7,010 bases of DNA, from assembly GCA_002395135.1 (NCBI GenBank), contig DGWC01000104.1, positions 1 to 7,010 on the forward strand. The letters run 5' to 3'. A model generated the notes under the pieces. The model ran no database searches, was not told where the DNA came from, and worked only from the letters and a program-made list of their open reading frames with translations. The number at the start of each line of letters is the position of its first letter. Within the stretch, counting starts at the first letter, position 1. This DNA is from Prevotella sp. UBA4268 (lineage in GTDB: Bacteria > Bacteroidota > Bacteroidia > Bacteroidales > Bacteroidaceae). Position numbers and translations under genes: made by a program. Positions 6,523 through 7,010 of this stretch are shown here, piece by piece.

Positions 6523-6538
6523 TCCAAAAAATTTTGGA
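6523..6538 (+). terminator. AT-rich hairpin after hpf, possible weak terminator
   Basis: TCCAAAA (6523-6529) and TTTTGGA (6532-6538) are perfect inverted repeats separated by 2 nt, beginning 8 nt after the hpf stop. The real loop must be larger, as 2 nt is too tight, and no T-run follows on this strand. The right arm contains the -33 box of the tRNA promoter, so the palindrome may be coincidental to that site. Confidence 0.28.
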
Positions 6539-6563
6539 GATTCAAAAAAACATCGTATCTTTG
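6533..6563 (+). promoter_or_regulatory. Bacteroidetes-type promoter of the tRNA cluster
   Basis: TTTG at 6533-6536 and a perfect TATCTTTG at 6556-6563 are separated by 19 nt, the best match to the Bacteroidetes consensus in the window. Transcription should begin near 6567-6571, about 45-50 nt before tRNA-Thr. This fits a strong stable-RNA promoter for the tRNA run and whatever follows the window. Confidence 0.83.
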
Positions 6564-6610
6564 CAGCCGTTTTAGAACAAGTCCTTATGAAAAGGCCTAC
6601 ACGGCTGCAA
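6561..6610 (+). repeat. 10-bp inverted repeat from the -7 element to the tRNA-Thr leader
   Basis: TTGCAGCCGT (6561-6570) and ACGGCTGCAA (6601-6610) are exact reverse complements around a 30-nt interval. The left arm starts within the -7 element and covers the probable start site; the right arm ends 6 nt before tRNA-Thr. A small nested stem, CCTT (6583-6586) with AAGG (6592-6595), lies between. It could be an operator-like pair or, if the start site is early enough, a leader hairpin. Confidence 0.6.
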
Positions 6611-6616
6611 GGATTT

Positions 6617-6690
6617 GCCTCTTTAGCTCAGTTGGCCAGAGCACGTGATTTGTAATCTCGGGGTCGTTGGTTCGAATCCGACAAGAGGCT
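6617..6690 (+). tRNA. tRNA-Thr (anticodon TGT)
   Basis: A full 74-nt cloverleaf. The acceptor stem is GCCTCTT (6617-6623) with AAGAGGC (6683-6689), discriminator T6690. The D stem is GCTC/GAGC. The anticodon loop TTTGTAA (6649-6655) gives TGT, reading Thr ACA and related codons. The T arm is GTTGG-TTCGAAT-CCGAC. The anticodon stem has a T-T opposition (6646 with 6658). CCA is not encoded. It is first in the tRNA cluster, and its last 6 nt are copied into the tandem repeat that follows. Confidence 0.95.
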
Positions 6691-6820
6691 CAAGGATGGG
6701 CGAAAGCCAATTGAGGTGTGAGGCTCAAGGATGGGCGAAAGCTAATTGAGGTGTGAGGCTCAAGAATGGGCGAAAGCCAATTGAGGTGTGAGGCTCAAGA
6801 ATGGGCGAAAGCCAATTGAG
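6685..6820 (+). repeat. 35-bp tandem repeat, 3 full units plus one 31-bp unit, starting in the tRNA-Thr 3' end
   Basis: Units lie at 6685-6719, 6720-6754, 6755-6789 and a partial one at 6790-6820. Each starts with GAGGCT (in unit 1 these are the last bases of tRNA-Thr) and contains CTCAA, then GGC-GAAA-GCC, then TTGAG. CTCAA pairs with TTGAG and GGC with GCC, so each unit forms a hairpin with a GNRA-type GAAA tetraloop. Unit 2 has GCT for GCC, which still pairs by G-T wobble; units 3 and 4 share a G-to-A change in the internal loop. After unit 4 another CTCAA (6827-6831) can pair with the last TTGAG (6816-6820). The repeat fills most of the 186-nt spacer before tRNA-Tyr; 6832-6876 shows nothing clear. 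Confidence 0.93.
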
Positions 6821-6876
6821 TGAAAACTCAAGCAAAGGGATTCCGTAACGTCCCGAATGCGTTCTAATAATTATTT

Positions 6877-6959
6877 GGGTGGTTTCCAGAGTGGCCAAAT
6901 GGGGCAGACTGTAAATCTGTTGTCTTTCGACTTCGGTGGTTCGAATCCATCACCACCCA
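6877..6959 (+). tRNA. tRNA-Tyr (anticodon GTA)
   Basis: An 83-nt class II tRNA. The acceptor stem is GGGTGGT (6877-6883) with ACCACCC (6952-6958), discriminator A6959. The anticodon loop CTGTAAA (6909-6915) gives GTA for Tyr. A long variable arm lies at about 6921-6935, as expected for bacterial tRNA-Tyr. The T arm is GGTGG-TTCGAAT-CCATC with one wobble pair. CCA is not encoded. Confidence 0.95.
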
Positions 6960-6978
6960 CTTCAGTAGATGCTTAATT

Positions 6979-7010
6979 GCGGAAATAGCTCAGTCGATAG
7001 AGCACTAGCC
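6979..7010 (+). tRNA. tRNA, 3'-truncated by window edge, probably tRNA-Gly
   Basis: GCGGAAA (6979-6985) followed by TAGCTCAGTCGATAGAGCA is the acceptor 5' strand and D arm of a tRNA, 19 nt after tRNA-Tyr. The window ends within the 5' strand of the anticodon stem, so the anticodon is not visible. Gly is inferred from the GCGGAAA acceptor and from the usual Bacteroidales order Thr-Tyr-Gly-Thr before tuf. Confidence 0.75.

Noticed and set aside
6685..6820. CRISPR array
   Set aside because: The 35-bp units are head-to-tail with no variable spacers, so this is a tandem repeat.
5304..7010. Integrase plus tRNA genes as a mobile-element attachment region, with the tRNA 3' repeat as att sites
   Set aside because: The recombinase is of XerC size and sits in the conserved rpsU-hpf-tRNA order. 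The repeated tRNA part is only 6 nt and tandem, with no inserted cargo between copies.

Overview
The window looks like a Bacteroidales chromosome, most like Prevotella and its relatives. Three intergenic stretches carry the Bacteroidetes promoter pair (TTG or TTTG at -33, TAnnTTTG-like at -7). Most genes lack a Shine-Dalgarno sequence. There is a Cbp1-type Bacteroidetes lipoprotein, and the order rpsU - xerC - hpf - tRNA-Thr - tRNA-Tyr - (tRNA-Gly) is the conserved Bacteroidales arrangement that usually continues into tuf, secE, nusG and rplK. The genus is an inference from memory of these families, not from a search.

Left part (1-2144), accessory: the 3' part of an EcoRI-family adenine-specific DNA methyltransferase overlaps by 4 bp a DUF262 (ParB/Srx-fold, GmrSD-like) protein with a C-terminal HNH nuclease motif. 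Together they look like a two-gene modification/nuclease module, probably anti-phage. A 10-bp hairpin sits on the stop codon of the second gene. GC content falls in the second half of the methyltransferase, starting just after its NPPF catalytic motif.

Middle (2202-4780), cell envelope: a lipoprotein of the Cbp1 family (lipobox, long coiled coil, conserved C-terminal domain) is followed 56 bp later by a secreted protein with LysM and Sel1/TPR-like repeats and an unfamiliar Cys/His-rich C-terminal region. No Bacteroidetes-type promoter was seen directly in front of either gene.

Right part (4872-7010), core translation locus: a promoter with a roughly 90-nt leader precedes rpsU (bS21). A second promoter precedes xerC (tyrosine recombinase), which is followed by hpf (hibernation factor). 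hpf has the only strong Shine-Dalgarno sequence in the window (GGAGG), which also fixes its start at 6216. A third promoter drives tRNA-Thr(TGT), tRNA-Tyr(GTA) and a tRNA cut by the window edge. The -7 regions of all three promoters are followed at the same offset by GCCG. The spacer between the first two tRNAs is a 35-bp tandem repeat that begins inside the 3' end of tRNA-Thr. Each unit can fold into a hairpin capped by a GAAA tetraloop.

The most interesting items are the methyltransferase/DUF262-HNH module, the tRNA-derived tandem repeat, and the Shine-Dalgarno-bearing hpf close to rpsU in a lineage where bS21 masks the anti-Shine-Dalgarno.
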